DNA from: Roseiarcus sp963842835
Lineage (GTDB): Bacteria; Pseudomonadota; Alphaproteobacteria; Rhizobiales; Beijerinckiaceae
DNA: 64,000 nucleotides
Direction: 5' to 3'
NCBI GenBank assembly: GCA_963842835.1
Contig: CAWJIB010000006.1
Location: 259,354-323,353, forward strand
Position numbers and translations under genes: made by a program. The notes beneath the pieces are model-generated. The model worked only from the letters and a program-made list of their open reading frames with translations, was not told where the DNA came from and searched no databases. Positions 35,996 to 44,245 of the stretch are shown piece after piece (within the stretch, counting starts at the first letter, position 1; each line of letters starts with the position of its first letter).

Positions 35996-36619
35996 TCAGG
36001 TCGAAGACGGCTCGCCGCGTCCCGCCTCGATGAGTCGCGCCGCGTAGCGCGCCATCTGATCGACTTCGATATTGACCCGGTCGCCCGCCTTGCGCGCGCC
36101 CCACGTCGTCACCGCCAGCGTATGGGGAATGAGCAGAACCTCGAACGTATCGCCCGCGACGGCGTTGACGGTGAGCGACGTTCCGTCGAGCGCGACCGAC
36201 CCCTTGACCGCGATGAACTTGGCGAGCGCCGCGGGCGCGCGGAAGGTGAAATGCGCCATGCCGTCGAAATCGCGGCGTGCGAGAATTTCTGCAACGCCGT
36301 CGACATGGCCGCTGACCATGTGTCCGCCGAGTTCGTCGCCTACGCGCAGCGACCGTTCCAGATTGATCTTGTCCCTCGCCCGCCAAGCCGCCAGCGTCGT
36401 GACCGCGAGCGTCTCCGCGCCGACGTCGACGGAAATTTTCGTGCGATCGCCATTCCGCGCGACGTCGACGACCGTCAGGCAGACGCCCGCATGCGCGATC
36501 GAGGCGCCGATCGGGATCGAGGCCGCCTCGTAATGGCAGGCGACGCCGAAACGGCGCAGTTCTCCGGCGTCTTCGATTTCAAGAACTTCGCCGACGTCGG
36601 TTATGAGGCCTGTGAACAT
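35996..36619 (-). CDS. ribE: Riboflavin synthase (alpha subunit)
   Basis: It dismutates two molecules of 6,7-dimethyl-8-ribityllumazine to riboflavin. The 207-residue product has the two homologous lumazine-binding domains: MFTGLITDVGEVLEI opens the first, with VCLTVV as its signature, and the second contains GHVDGVAEI and GTSLTVNAV. It lies downstream of ribD by 29 bases in a glyA-nrdR-ribD-ribE run. The ribH and nusB genes that often follow are missing here. Confidence 0.95.
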   Translation of the reverse strand: MFTGLITDVGEVLEIEDAGELRRFGVACHYEAASIPIGASIAHAGVCLTVVDVARNGDRTKISVDVGAETLAVTTLAAWRARDKINLERSLRVGDELGGHMVSGHVDGVAEILARRDFDGMAHFTFRAPAALAKFIAVKGSVALDGTSLTVNAVAGDTFEVLLIPHTLAVTTWGARKAGDRVNIEVDQMARYAARLIEAGRGEPSST

Positions 36620-36648
36620 CGCGCGCCCTTCGTAAATCTCACGAAACC

Positions 36649-37776
36649 TTAGCTCAGCCGCTCCAGACGGCGCAAAGAATCGGCGCCGTAAACGGCGGTT
36701 TCGATTTCGCGATAGCGCTTAGGATCGTTCAACGCCGCCAAGGCCTGCGCGTCGAGTGCGGGCAGGCCCGGCCTGCCCAGGGGTTTGAGCGCGGTCAGCA
36801 GCACGACTTCATCGGCGAGCCCCGATGCGATCAGCCGCGCGCCGATGCGCGGCCCCCCTTCGCTGAAGACGCGCGTGAGGCCGCGCCGCGCCAACAGCCG
36901 CAACGCTTCATTGAGATCGACTCGGCCGAAAGAATCGGAATCGACGCGCTCGACTTCGACGCCTCTTGCGGCCAGCGCCGCTTCGCGCTCCCTGGCCGCC
37001 GCGCGCGTCGCGATCACCAGCGTGGCGAACTCGCGCGCCGTCGCGCACAGGCGCGATTGCAGCGGCAGGCCGAGATGCGAATCGAGGATGACGCGCAGCG
37101 GCCGCGAGTCGAGGCCGGGCAATCGCACAGTCAGCAGCGGGTCGTCCTCGCGCGCCGTGCCGATCCCGACCATGATCGCATCGTGCAGCGAGCGCATGAC
37201 CTGCACCTGCAGATTCGCGGCTTCGCCGGTGATCGCGAGGCGCGGATCGTATTCGTCTCCGGCCGCAAAGCCGTCCGCGGTGCGCGCGAGCTTGAGCGTC
37301 GTCATCGGCCGGCCCTCGACGACGCGCAGGATGTGGCCGCGATGATCGCGACGCGCCGTCTCGGCTCCCGGACCGACGCTCAATTCGATCCCGGCCGCGC
37401 GCAGCCGCGCAAGGCCGCTGCCGGCGACGCGGCTGTCGGGGTCTTCGAGCGCGCAGACGACGCGCGAAATTCCCGCCGCGACGATCGCCTCGGCGCAAGG
37501 CGGCGTCGCCCCGAAGTGCGAACAGGGCTCCAGCGTCACAAAGAGCGTTGCGCCCCGCGCGGCCTCTCCTGCCTCGTCGATGGCGAGGCGTTCGGCGTGC
37601 GGGCGCCCGCCCGACCCCGTGACTCCGCGCCCGACGACGACGCCGTCGCGCACGATGAGCGCGCCGACCGACGGATTGGGCGCGGCGAGCCCGAGGCCGC
37701 GCCGTCCGTAGCGAAGCGCGGCGGCCATCCAGCGCTCGTCTTCGCCGGCCCGCCCGGCCTCCGGCGGCGCGCTCAT
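36649..37776 (-). CDS. ribD: Bifunctional riboflavin biosynthesis deaminase/reductase
   Basis: RibD deaminates and then reduces the pyrimidine intermediate of riboflavin synthesis. The 375-residue protein has an N-terminal zinc deaminase domain with PNPSVGALIV, the catalytic HAE in RPHAERLA and the zinc motif EPCSHFGATPPC. The C-terminal reductase domain starts near residue 155 (RPMTTLKLARTADG) with FSEGGPRIGARLI near 310. ATG 37776 overlaps the nrdR stop by 4 bases (ATGA), indicating translational coupling; the open frame upstream of it is a shadow of nrdR. Confidence 0.95.
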   Translation of the reverse strand: MSAPPEAGRAGEDERWMAAALRYGRRGLGLAAPNPSVGALIVRDGVVVGRGVTGSGGRPHAERLAIDEAGEAARGATLFVTLEPCSHFGATPPCAEAIVAAGISRVVCALEDPDSRVAGSGLARLRAAGIELSVGPGAETARRDHRGHILRVVEGRPMTTLKLARTADGFAAGDEYDPRLAITGEAANLQVQVMRSLHDAIMVGIGTAREDDPLLTVRLPGLDSRPLRVILDSHLGLPLQSRLCATAREFATLVIATRAAAREREAALAARGVEVERVDSDSFGRVDLNEALRLLARRGLTRVFSEGGPRIGARLIASGLADEVVLLTALKPLGRPGLPALDAQALAALNDPKRYREIETAVYGADSLRRLERLS

Positions 37777-38282
37777 CGCGGGGGAACGCGATTTCGCCGC
37801 GGCGCGATTTGCGCCGGCGACGGCGGTTCGGGCTCGGCCTCCAATTCGCCGACGATCGCGTTGAAGTCCCGCGCCTCGCGGAAATTGCGATAGACCGAGG
37901 CGAAACGCACGTAGGCGACGTCGTCGAGGCCTTTGAGCCCTTCCATCACCAGTTCGCCGATGCGCTCGGTCGAAATGTCGGCGTCGCCCTGGCTCTCCAA
38001 TTGGCGCACGATGCCGTTGATCATGCGCTCGACCCGCTCGGCGGAGACGGCGCGCTTGCGCAGCGCGACCTCGACCGAGCGCAACAATTTGTCGCGATCG
38101 AACGGCTCGCGGCGGCCGTTCTTCTTCACCACCATGAGCTCGCGAAGCTGCACGCGCTCGAACGTGGTGAAGCGGCCGCCGCAATCCGAGCAGATGCGCC
38201 GGCGCCGGATCGAGGAAGCGTCCTCGGTCGGCCGCGAATCCTTGACCTGCGTGTCGAGCCCGCCGCAATAGGGGCATCGCAT
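37773..38282 (-). CDS. nrdR: Transcriptional repressor NrdR
   Basis: NrdR represses ribonucleotide reductase genes in response to ATP/dATP. The 169-residue protein has the N-terminal zinc ribbon with CPYCGGLDTQVKDSR and CSDCGGRFTTFER (Cys pairs at 3/6 and 32/35), then the ATP-cone beginning VVKKNGRREPFDRDKLLRSV. The C-terminal extension PEPPSPAQIAPRRNRVPPR is a common alphaproteobacterial feature. It lies between glyA and ribD, the standard arrangement. Confidence 0.97.
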   Translation of the reverse strand: MRCPYCGGLDTQVKDSRPTEDASSIRRRRICSDCGGRFTTFERVQLRELMVVKKNGRREPFDRDKLLRSVEVALRKRAVSAERVERMINGIVRQLESQGDADISTERIGELVMEGLKGLDDVAYVRFASVYRNFREARDFNAIVGELEAEPEPPSPAQIAPRRNRVPPR

Positions 38283-38317
38283 CGGACCGAACCCCTTTTA
38301 AGACCGCCGCCGCAGCG

Positions 38318-39619
38318 TCAGTAAATGGGAAAGCGGCGCGTCAGTTCCGCCACGCCCTCGCGCACCCGCGCCTCGATCGCAGCATTCCCCGATTCGCCGT
38401 GCGCCGCCAAGCCGTCGAGCGTCTCCACGATCAATTCGCCCACTCGTTTGAATTCGGCCACGCCGAACCCCCGAGACGTCGCCGCCGGCGAGCCGAGCCG
38501 AATTCCCGAGGTCACCGCGGGTTTTTGCGGATCGAAGGGAATGCCGTTCTTGTTGCAGGTTATATGGGCGCGCTCGAGCGCGCTCTCCGCGGCCTTGCCG
38601 GTGAGGCCCTTCGGCGTGAGATCGACCAGCATCAGGTGATTGTCGGTGCCGCCGGTCACCAGCGCGTAGCCGGCGGAAAGGATCGGCGCCGCGAGCGCCT
38701 TGGCGTTGGCGACCACGGCGTGGGCGTAATTCCTGAATTCCGGCGTCAGCGCTTCGTGGAAGGCCACCGCCTTGGCGGCGATGACGTGCATCAGCGGCCC
38801 GCCCTGCAGGCCGGGAAAGATCGCCGAATTGATCTTCTTGGCGAGATCCTCGTCGTTGGTGAGGATCATGCCGCCGCGCGGACCGCGCAAGGTCTTGTGC
38901 GTCGTCGTGGTGACGACATGGGCGTGCGGAAACGGCGAAGGATGCGCGCCGCCCGCCACCAGCCCGGCGAAATGGGCGATGTCGACGACGAAATAGGCGC
39001 CGACGGCGTCGCAAATCGCGCGGAAGCGCTCGAAATCCCAATGGCGCGCATAGGCCGAACCGCCGGCGATGATCAGCTTGGGCCGATGTTCGCGCGCCAG
39101 CGCCTCGACCTGGTCCATGTCGATGCGGTGCGTCTTGCGGTCGACCCCGTAGGAGACCGGCTTGAACCAGCGGCCCGACATGTTCACGGGCGAACCATGG
39201 GTGAGATGGCCCCCCGCCGCCAGGTCGAGCCCCATGAACACGTCGCCCGGCTGCATCAGCGCGAGGAACACGCCCTGATTGGCCTGAGAGCCGGAATTGG
39301 GCTGGACATTGGCGAAGCGGCAGGAAAACAGCTTGCAGGCGCGCTCGATCGCCAGTCTTTCCGCGATGTCGACGAATTGGCAGCCGCCGTAATAGCGCCG
39401 GCCGGGATACCCCTCGGCGTATTTGTTGGTGAGCACCGACCCCTGCGCCTCGAGCACCGCGCGCGAGACGATGTTCTCCGAGGCGATCAGCTCGATTTCG
39501 TCGCGCTGACGGTTGAGTTCGAGATCGACCGCGCGCGCGATTTCCGGATCGGCGTCGGCGAGGGTGGCGGAGAAGAATGAATTCGAGCGAATCGGCTGGG
39601 CGGCGGCGGCGTCGTTCAT
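38318..39619 (-). CDS. glyA: Serine hydroxymethyltransferase
   Basis: GlyA interconverts serine and glycine and charges tetrahydrofolate with a C1 unit. The 433-residue PLP enzyme shows ELIASENIVSRAVLEAQGS, the TNKYAEGYPGRRYYGGC substrate loop, and the PLP-lysine motif VVTTTTHKTLRGPRGG. It is first in the glyA-nrdR-ribD-ribE run. No riboswitch-like structure was recognised in the 160 bp upstream. Confidence 0.97.
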   Translation of the reverse strand: MNDAAAAQPIRSNSFFSATLADADPEIARAVDLELNRQRDEIELIASENIVSRAVLEAQGSVLTNKYAEGYPGRRYYGGCQFVDIAERLAIERACKLFSCRFANVQPNSGSQANQGVFLALMQPGDVFMGLDLAAGGHLTHGSPVNMSGRWFKPVSYGVDRKTHRIDMDQVEALAREHRPKLIIAGGSAYARHWDFERFRAICDAVGAYFVVDIAHFAGLVAGGAHPSPFPHAHVVTTTTHKTLRGPRGGMILTNDEDLAKKINSAIFPGLQGGPLMHVIAAKAVAFHEALTPEFRNYAHAVVANAKALAAPILSAGYALVTGGTDNHLMLVDLTPKGLTGKAAESALERAHITCNKNGIPFDPQKPAVTSGIRLGSPAATSRGFGVAEFKRVGELIVETLDGLAAHGESGNAAIEARVREGVAELTRRFPIY

Positions 39620-39729
39620 GGGCGGCTTTTCCGAGTGGGTGCTACCGACGAACGCCGAGCGTTCGCGCGAAGTTGGCGCCGCATAGCATGGACGGAGGAC
39701 GGAGGCCAGAGAAGGGAGGAAAGCAAAAC

Positions 39730-39758
39730 GGTGACAGCCACCTATTTCCCTTTTTGTC
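39730..39758 (+). repeat. Left REP-like arm flanking the RAYT gene
   Basis: GGTGACAGCCACC forms a small hairpin (GGTG/CACC) and runs into CACCTATTTCCCTTTTTGTC. The latter is an imperfect inverted match to GACAAATAGGGAAATAGGGT at 40453-40472 on the other side of the transposase gene. A third copy occurs near 54.3 kb. Confidence 0.7.
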
Positions 39759-39780
39759 GCGTCCGCGCTAAGTCGTCTGC

Positions 39781-40461
39781 ATGACCCGCATCGCCCGCAT
39801 CGTCGTTCCCGGCGCCCCGCATCACGTCACGCAGCGCGGCAATCGCCGCGAAGCTTTGTTCCTCGGACCGCAGGACTATGCGCTCTACCGCGATTGGCTC
39901 GCCGAATCGTGCCGGAAGTTCGGCGTCGCCGTTTGGGCGTATTGCTTCATGCCCAATCACGTTCATCTCATTCTCACCCCGTCCGACAGCGCCGGCCTCG
40001 CGCTGGCGCTGTCGCGCGCGCACGGCCGCTACGCCGGCTATTTCAACGCGCGGGCGCGCCAGACCGGGCATCTCTTTCAGGGCCGCTTCGGATCGGTGGC
40101 GATGGACGAGGATCACCTGATGGCGGCGGCGCGTTACGTCGCGCTCAATCCGGTCAGGGCGCGCCTCGTCGAACGGGCGCAGGACTGGCCGCATTCGAGC
40201 GTGCGGGCGCATCTGGGCAGCCGCGACGACGCGCTGGTCGAGGTTCGCCCGCTGCTGGAGCGCGCGCCGCGCTTCGCCGACCTGATCGACGCCGAACCCG
40301 ACGAGGCGGCCTTCACCGCCCTGCGCCGCAGCGAGGCGATCGGCCGCCCGCTCGGCTCGCCGGCGTTTCTGGAAGCGGTGGCGCGCCATCTCGGCCGCGC
40401 CGTGACGCCGGCCAAGCGGGGGCGAAAGCCGAAGGCGGGCGGCGACGGGGGAGACAAATAG
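39781..40461 (+). CDS. REP-associated tyrosine transposase (RAYT, Y1/IS200-like)
   Basis: A 226-residue single-strand HUH-type DNA transposase-like protein. The N-terminal ARIVVPGAPHHVTQRGNRRE, the HUH element in YCFMPNHVHLILTP (two His flanking a Val), and the downstream helix with the presumed catalytic Tyr are typical of RAYTs. The C-terminal tail (AKRGRKPKAGGDGGDK) is basic. RAYTs are domesticated relatives of IS200/IS605 transposases that act on REP palindromes and do not carry IS ends. This copy sits between imperfect inverted REP arms, a REPtron-like arrangement, downstream and divergent from glyA. It appears intact. Confidence 0.9.
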   Translation: MTRIARIVVPGAPHHVTQRGNRREALFLGPQDYALYRDWLAESCRKFGVAVWAYCFMPNHVHLILTPSDSAGLALALSRAHGRYAGYFNARARQTGHLFQGRFGSVAMDEDHLMAAARYVALNPVRARLVERAQDWPHSSVRAHLGSRDDALVEVRPLLERAPRFADLIDAEPDEAAFTALRRSEAIGRPLGSPAFLEAVARHLGRAVTPAKRGRKPKAGGDGGDK

Positions 40462-40472
40462 GGAAATAGGGT
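40453..40472 (-). repeat. Right REP-like arm flanking the RAYT gene
   Basis: GACAAATAGGGAAATAGGGT overlaps the last codons of the transposase gene and is the inverted counterpart of the left arm. The reverse-strand reading, including the bases just beyond (ATTACGACGACACGCACCCTATTTCCC), closely resembles ATTACGCTGCCACGCCCCTATTTCCC at 54252-54277. Confidence 0.7.
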
Positions 40473-40963
40473 GCGTGTCGTCGTAATTGGTAATTCCGTA
40501 ATTCCCGGGCATTTCCGCCCGCGCGGCATCGTAAAAGCGTTCGTGCATCCAAGGCTGCGCCGGCGTTTCGAGTGCATTTGACGTCAGGGCGCCAGTCGCC
40601 TTCTCCGAGGGCAACTCCCGAAAAGAAGTGGCAAGTTCGCATGCCGGGCTGTATAGACTTCCGGCGAACCTTCCCGCACGTCAAATTCGATCTCCCGTCG
40701 AGGCAAAAAATGCCAATTTTGCCAATGCCGCCCCCGTGCCGAGCAGAGAGGCGCGTTTTCGAACTCCTTCGCGCCCCCACGGGGCGGCCCCGGATTGTCA
40801 GAAACGCCGAAAAATCGCAGATTGGCAATGAACTGCCACTCACCCCGAGAATGCCGGGTCAACACGCTCGAGGGAGCCCATTGGAAACCTCGCGACCGGA
40901 ATGCAGAACGATAGCTTGGGGGTTTACGGCGGCGCGGTCGGTGAAAACAATTGAGGGATCACG
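40462..40963. other. About 500 bp between the RAYT gene and the FkbM methyltransferase gene
   Basis: Apart from the right REP arm there is no convincing gene. Open frames on both strands here have no codon pattern or family likeness. GC content drops toward 40.9 kb, where the polysaccharide region begins, and the methyltransferase promoter should lie in the last ~150 bases. Confidence 0.4.
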
Positions 40964-41806
40964 GTGCTTCAGAAAGCCACTAGAGTAATAGCGAAGCAAG
41001 TTTCAGCGTTCGCCGGTCTTTTGCGCGATCAAGATACTCGCCCCCGCGAAATTGAAGACCTGCGAGTTCTTACTGTGCGCCAGCAAGCTGAATTGGTGTC
41101 TCTGCGAGAGAAATTGGCCGCCCCGGCGCTGATTGCCCAACAGTCGGCATATGCAAAGACGTGTTTTGCTCACTGGGGCGAGGATATGGTGCTTTCGCAC
41201 GTCTTCAACGATATACCGAATGGACGCTATTTAGACATCGGCTGCTTTCATCCGGAAGCCGCATCAAATACTCAACTTCTTCACCGCAAGGGCTGGAGTG
41301 GGGTGAATGTCGATCCAAATAAATTCATGATAGACGAGTTTAAGCTGCAACGTCCAAACGACGTAAATCTAAATGTGGCGGTCGGCAAAGAACACGGAAC
41401 ATTGGAATATTATTTCTTTAATGATTGGGCGTCGAGCAATACATGTTCGCCCGAGTTTGCAGCTGCAATTTCGAAAGGACAGAACATTCCGGTAGATAGC
41501 CAACGCTTAGTAGAGATTGTGCCATTGCTGGAGATTATGGAGACGTATTTTCGAACGGCGCCGCCAGACTTTATGAATGTTGATGTAGAAGACCTTGACG
41601 CCGATGTGATTGCGTCAAACGACTGGAAACGATTTCGACCAAAGGTGATAGCTGTGGAAGAGATCTCGTTTTCCTCGCGCGATCCAGGTAAATCGACGAT
41701 ATTCAACGTTCTCGACGAGAATGGGTACCTCTTTTTCTCCAGAACTATTTTCACTAACTTCTTCATAGAAAGGGGGTTTAATGCGTCTACTCACCAATTC
41801 AAATGA
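40964..41806 (+). CDS. FkbM-family methyltransferase
   Basis: A 280-residue SAM-dependent methyltransferase of the FkbM type, usually acting on sugar hydroxyls of surface glycans or on natural products. After about 60 residues of a helical leader come GRYLDIGCFHPEAASNTQLL (SAM motif I), VNVDPN (ribose-binding acidic loop) and the FkbM-specific NVDVEDLDADVIASNDW. The GTG start at 40964 has GAGGG about 9 bases upstream. The gene is visibly richer in A+T than the housekeeping genes to its left and uses AT-ending codons freely, a sign of transfer. It begins the polysaccharide region. Confidence 0.85.
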   Translation: MLQKATRVIAKQVSAFAGLLRDQDTRPREIEDLRVLTVRQQAELVSLREKLAAPALIAQQSAYAKTCFAHWGEDMVLSHVFNDIPNGRYLDIGCFHPEAASNTQLLHRKGWSGVNVDPNKFMIDEFKLQRPNDVNLNVAVGKEHGTLEYYFFNDWASSNTCSPEFAAAISKGQNIPVDSQRLVEIVPLLEIMETYFRTAPPDFMNVDVEDLDADVIASNDWKRFRPKVIAVEEISFSSRDPGKSTIFNVLDENGYLFFSRTIFTNFFIERGFNASTHQFK

Positions 41807-42013
41807 CGCCCGGCCCAACCCGCCTCGGCTAAACTTGCCAAAGGTGCGAAGCAAGCACGCGGATGTCCACGGGACTGGCCCTATGGAGCGGTTTGCCATC
41901 GTCAACATTCGGCCCGGCGCGCCGCCACGCCGCAAGCGCTGCGCTTTTTCAACAGTCTAGCGCCGTCGTCACTGTCGGTCGAAAGACGTTATATTGCCCT
42001 GGGGGAGGGCGCA

Positions 42014-44245
42014 ATGAAACTGAAGCCAGGCGTAATTTTTTCGAATTTGGATTACTGGACGAAGCACGCTGGAGAAGAATATCGCCTTCAACAGCTGAAG
42101 CGCTGCACCCATGGGGACACTTCATACGAACAGCAGGAAATATGGCTGCGACGTTTCTTTGAGCACTTCGTCGCTGCTCGAGGCAGGAACGTTGTTCGCG
42201 TTCTCGACTACGGCTGCGGGTTTGGGCGCATTGCCAATATTCTATGCAATAACAAAAATATAGAATATTTCGGGTTCGATATTTCTCCGGCCATGACGGC
42301 TACGTTTCGCGCAGATCCGCCAAAGCCGCTTCAATCAAACTTCGATCAGCGCGTCCGGATAGCGGAGCAACTCAATTCGGCGTTCACGACCGCGGAAAAA
42401 TTCGATGTCATCCTGACCGTTTCGGTTCTGATCCACAACCAGCCGGAGGCTGCTCGCGCGATCCTGGCGGGCATGCTCGAGCGCCTTGCGCCAGGGGGCA
42501 AAATCGTTCTCATCGAAAATCCGCACACGGCAGTCAGCGCGTTCGAAAACCTCTGGCACGGCGGCTGCTGGTGCCACTCCATTCCTCGATATCTCGAAGG
42601 TCGTGCCGATCTCGAGATCATCGACAATTTCGCCGGGCGGCACGCGATCTACATTGCTCAGGCTTTTCACGAGGGACGTGAGAGCCGGTACACCTATCAC
42701 GCAGACGCAGAACAGCCAGGAGAGAACATCGCGCTCCAAAGCATTCTCCTGCGGGGCTTGGATCGTGCGGTCGTCAATGCCGATCACCTGATGGCGGAGT
42801 GGAGTTCGACGGGACTGGATCACGGCACACTCGTGGCTCGCGTCCACGATCTCGAAGAGCGCCTCTCGACCGCTCTGGAAGACGCCTCGCACGCCAAGGA
42901 AGAAGCCGCGCGCGCCGAGGAAGAAGCCGCGCGCGCCGAGGAAAATGCATCGCGTGCAATAAAAGAGGCGGCGCGCGCCGAAGAAGAGGTCTCACGCGCC
43001 AGGGACGACGCGCTGCGCGCCAAAGAAGAGGCGTTGCGCGCCAAGGTGGAAGCATCACAAGCCAAGGAAGACGGGTCGCGCGCCATCGGCGCATTGTCGC
43101 TGGCGACTATGCGCTTTTCTGGACGTCAACGCCTGCTGGAAGATCTGGCTGTGGCGGTCAATAAGACGCCAAAGCGATTTAACGAAATAGGGGGCGATCA
43201 CTCTGGCCAGACGCCGGCGCCGAAAGCGGGGGATGTCATCGAGTGGAATGCGCACCGCGATACGCGCTACAGCCACCTTTTCCCCGGCTTTGAAAAAGTT
43301 TTGCATGTTTTCCATCACGAATGGTTCGGCATTCGGGCCGCAGCCGGGTCTCTGCCGGGCGCGAAGCTGGCCATTCCCGCGGATAGAGCCCTACCGCACG
43401 AGCGCGTGCTCGAAATCTACGACGAGATCGTACGAGCGCCGTATGAACGGATAATATTCCACGGTCTTTCCAATAATTCCGCGCGGGTGATCGAATTTCT
43501 CGCTCAACGAGGCCTTGGGGAAAATCTCTATCTCGTCAAACACGGCGCCCCTGCGCAATGGAGCCATCCTCCCGAGCGCGCCGCAGCCTTCTGCGCGCTC
43601 GATTTGCTGCAAACCGGAAGAGTCAAAAGACTTCACTTCATGAAGGAGGGATTCACGTATCCCGTCGACGGTCTCTTCCAGCCCATGTTGTTCAATCTGT
43701 CGCCCAACTTCGGCGCTGATAATCCTGTCCTCCGAATGAAAGACCTGTCGCGCGAAGGGGTTGCTTTTGCACCGGGCTGGAGTGGTTGGAGGAAGAATGT
43801 TTATACCAATGTGCTCGCAGCTGCTTTGGCGAAGCGCGTCACCTCCGTTTGGGTCTATGCAAGAGACATTGAGCTTCCGCCTCTTTTGTCGCACAAACTA
43901 AAGCTTCAAGATCACACGACGCGCGAGGCGACATTCGAGCTGATGGCAATGTCGTCAATTTGCCTCAATGTCTCGCTCGTTGATTGCCATCCGATGGTGA
44001 ACATCGAGGCTCAGTCGATCGGACGTCCCTGCCTGCGCGGCAATCTGTTCCTCGATGCATTGGAAAAGCATCCGTACATCGCTCTAACTAATATAACGGA
44101 CTTGACTTCCGTCGTCGAAATCCGGGACGGCGTCGATCGAGTGCTTTCAGTTCCTGAAGCCGAGCTGCGAGGCCTCACTCTCGATTACCAAAAAAGAAGC
44201 GATGAAGTCGCGCGCTCGCGTTATATGGAATTCCTGGAGCTTTGA
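42014..44245 (+). CDS. Methyltransferase / coiled-coil / glycosyltransferase-like fusion protein
   Basis: A 743-residue three-part protein. Residues ~45-200 are a class I SAM methyltransferase (VVRVLDYGCGFGRIANIL as motif I; LTVSVLIHNQPEAA; LERLAPGGKIVLIENP). Residues ~276-360 are an almost uninterrupted charged coiled coil built on the heptad A-[RS]-A-[KE]-E-E-A, repeated about eleven times. The 21-bp DNA unit GAAGAAGCCGCGCGCGCCGAG occurs twice in tandem within it. Residues ~400-743 form a second globular domain (EKVLHVFHHEWFGIRAAAG, IIFHGLSNNSARVIEFLA, ECHPMVN-like DCHPMVNIEAQSIGRPCL), resembling GT-B glycosyltransferases. Its stop TGA directly abuts the ATG of the next glycosyltransferase gene, so the two are translationally coupled. 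It is probably a glycan chain-modifying or length-controlling enzyme. Confidence 0.75.
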   Translation: MKLKPGVIFSNLDYWTKHAGEEYRLQQLKRCTHGDTSYEQQEIWLRRFFEHFVAARGRNVVRVLDYGCGFGRIANILCNNKNIEYFGFDISPAMTATFRADPPKPLQSNFDQRVRIAEQLNSAFTTAEKFDVILTVSVLIHNQPEAARAILAGMLERLAPGGKIVLIENPHTAVSAFENLWHGGCWCHSIPRYLEGRADLEIIDNFAGRHAIYIAQAFHEGRESRYTYHADAEQPGENIALQSILLRGLDRAVVNADHLMAEWSSTGLDHGTLVARVHDLEERLSTALEDASHAKEEAARAEEEAARAEENASRAIKEAARAEEEVSRARDDALRAKEEALRAKVEASQAKEDGSRAIGALSLATMRFSGRQRLLEDLAVAVNKTPKRFNEIGGDHSGQTPAPKAGDVIEWNAHRDTRYSHLFPGFEKVLHVFHHEWFGIRAAAGSLPGAKLAIPADRALPHERVLEIYDEIVRAPYERIIFHGLSNNSARVIEFLAQRGLGENLYLVKHGAPAQWSHPPERAAAFCALDLLQTGRVKRLHFMKEGFTYPVDGLFQPMLFNLSPNFGADNPVLRMKDLSREGVAFAPGWSGWRKNVYTNVLAAALAKRVTSVWVYARDIELPPLLSHKLKLQDHTTREATFELMAMSSICLNVSLVDCHPMVNIEAQSIGRPCLRGNLFLDALEKHPYIALTNITDLTSVVEIRDGVDRVLSVPEAELRGLTLDYQKRSDEVARSRYMEFLEL

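Noticed and set aside
36649..38277. A longer reading of ribD continuing upstream through nrdR.
   Set aside because: The extra N-terminal residues are an out-of-frame reading of nrdR; the family start at 37776 overlaps the nrdR stop by 4 bases.
40572..40988. A 138-codon open frame between the RAYT and FkbM genes.
   Set aside because: No ribosome site, no family likeness, overlaps the FkbM start, and codon use is random for this region.
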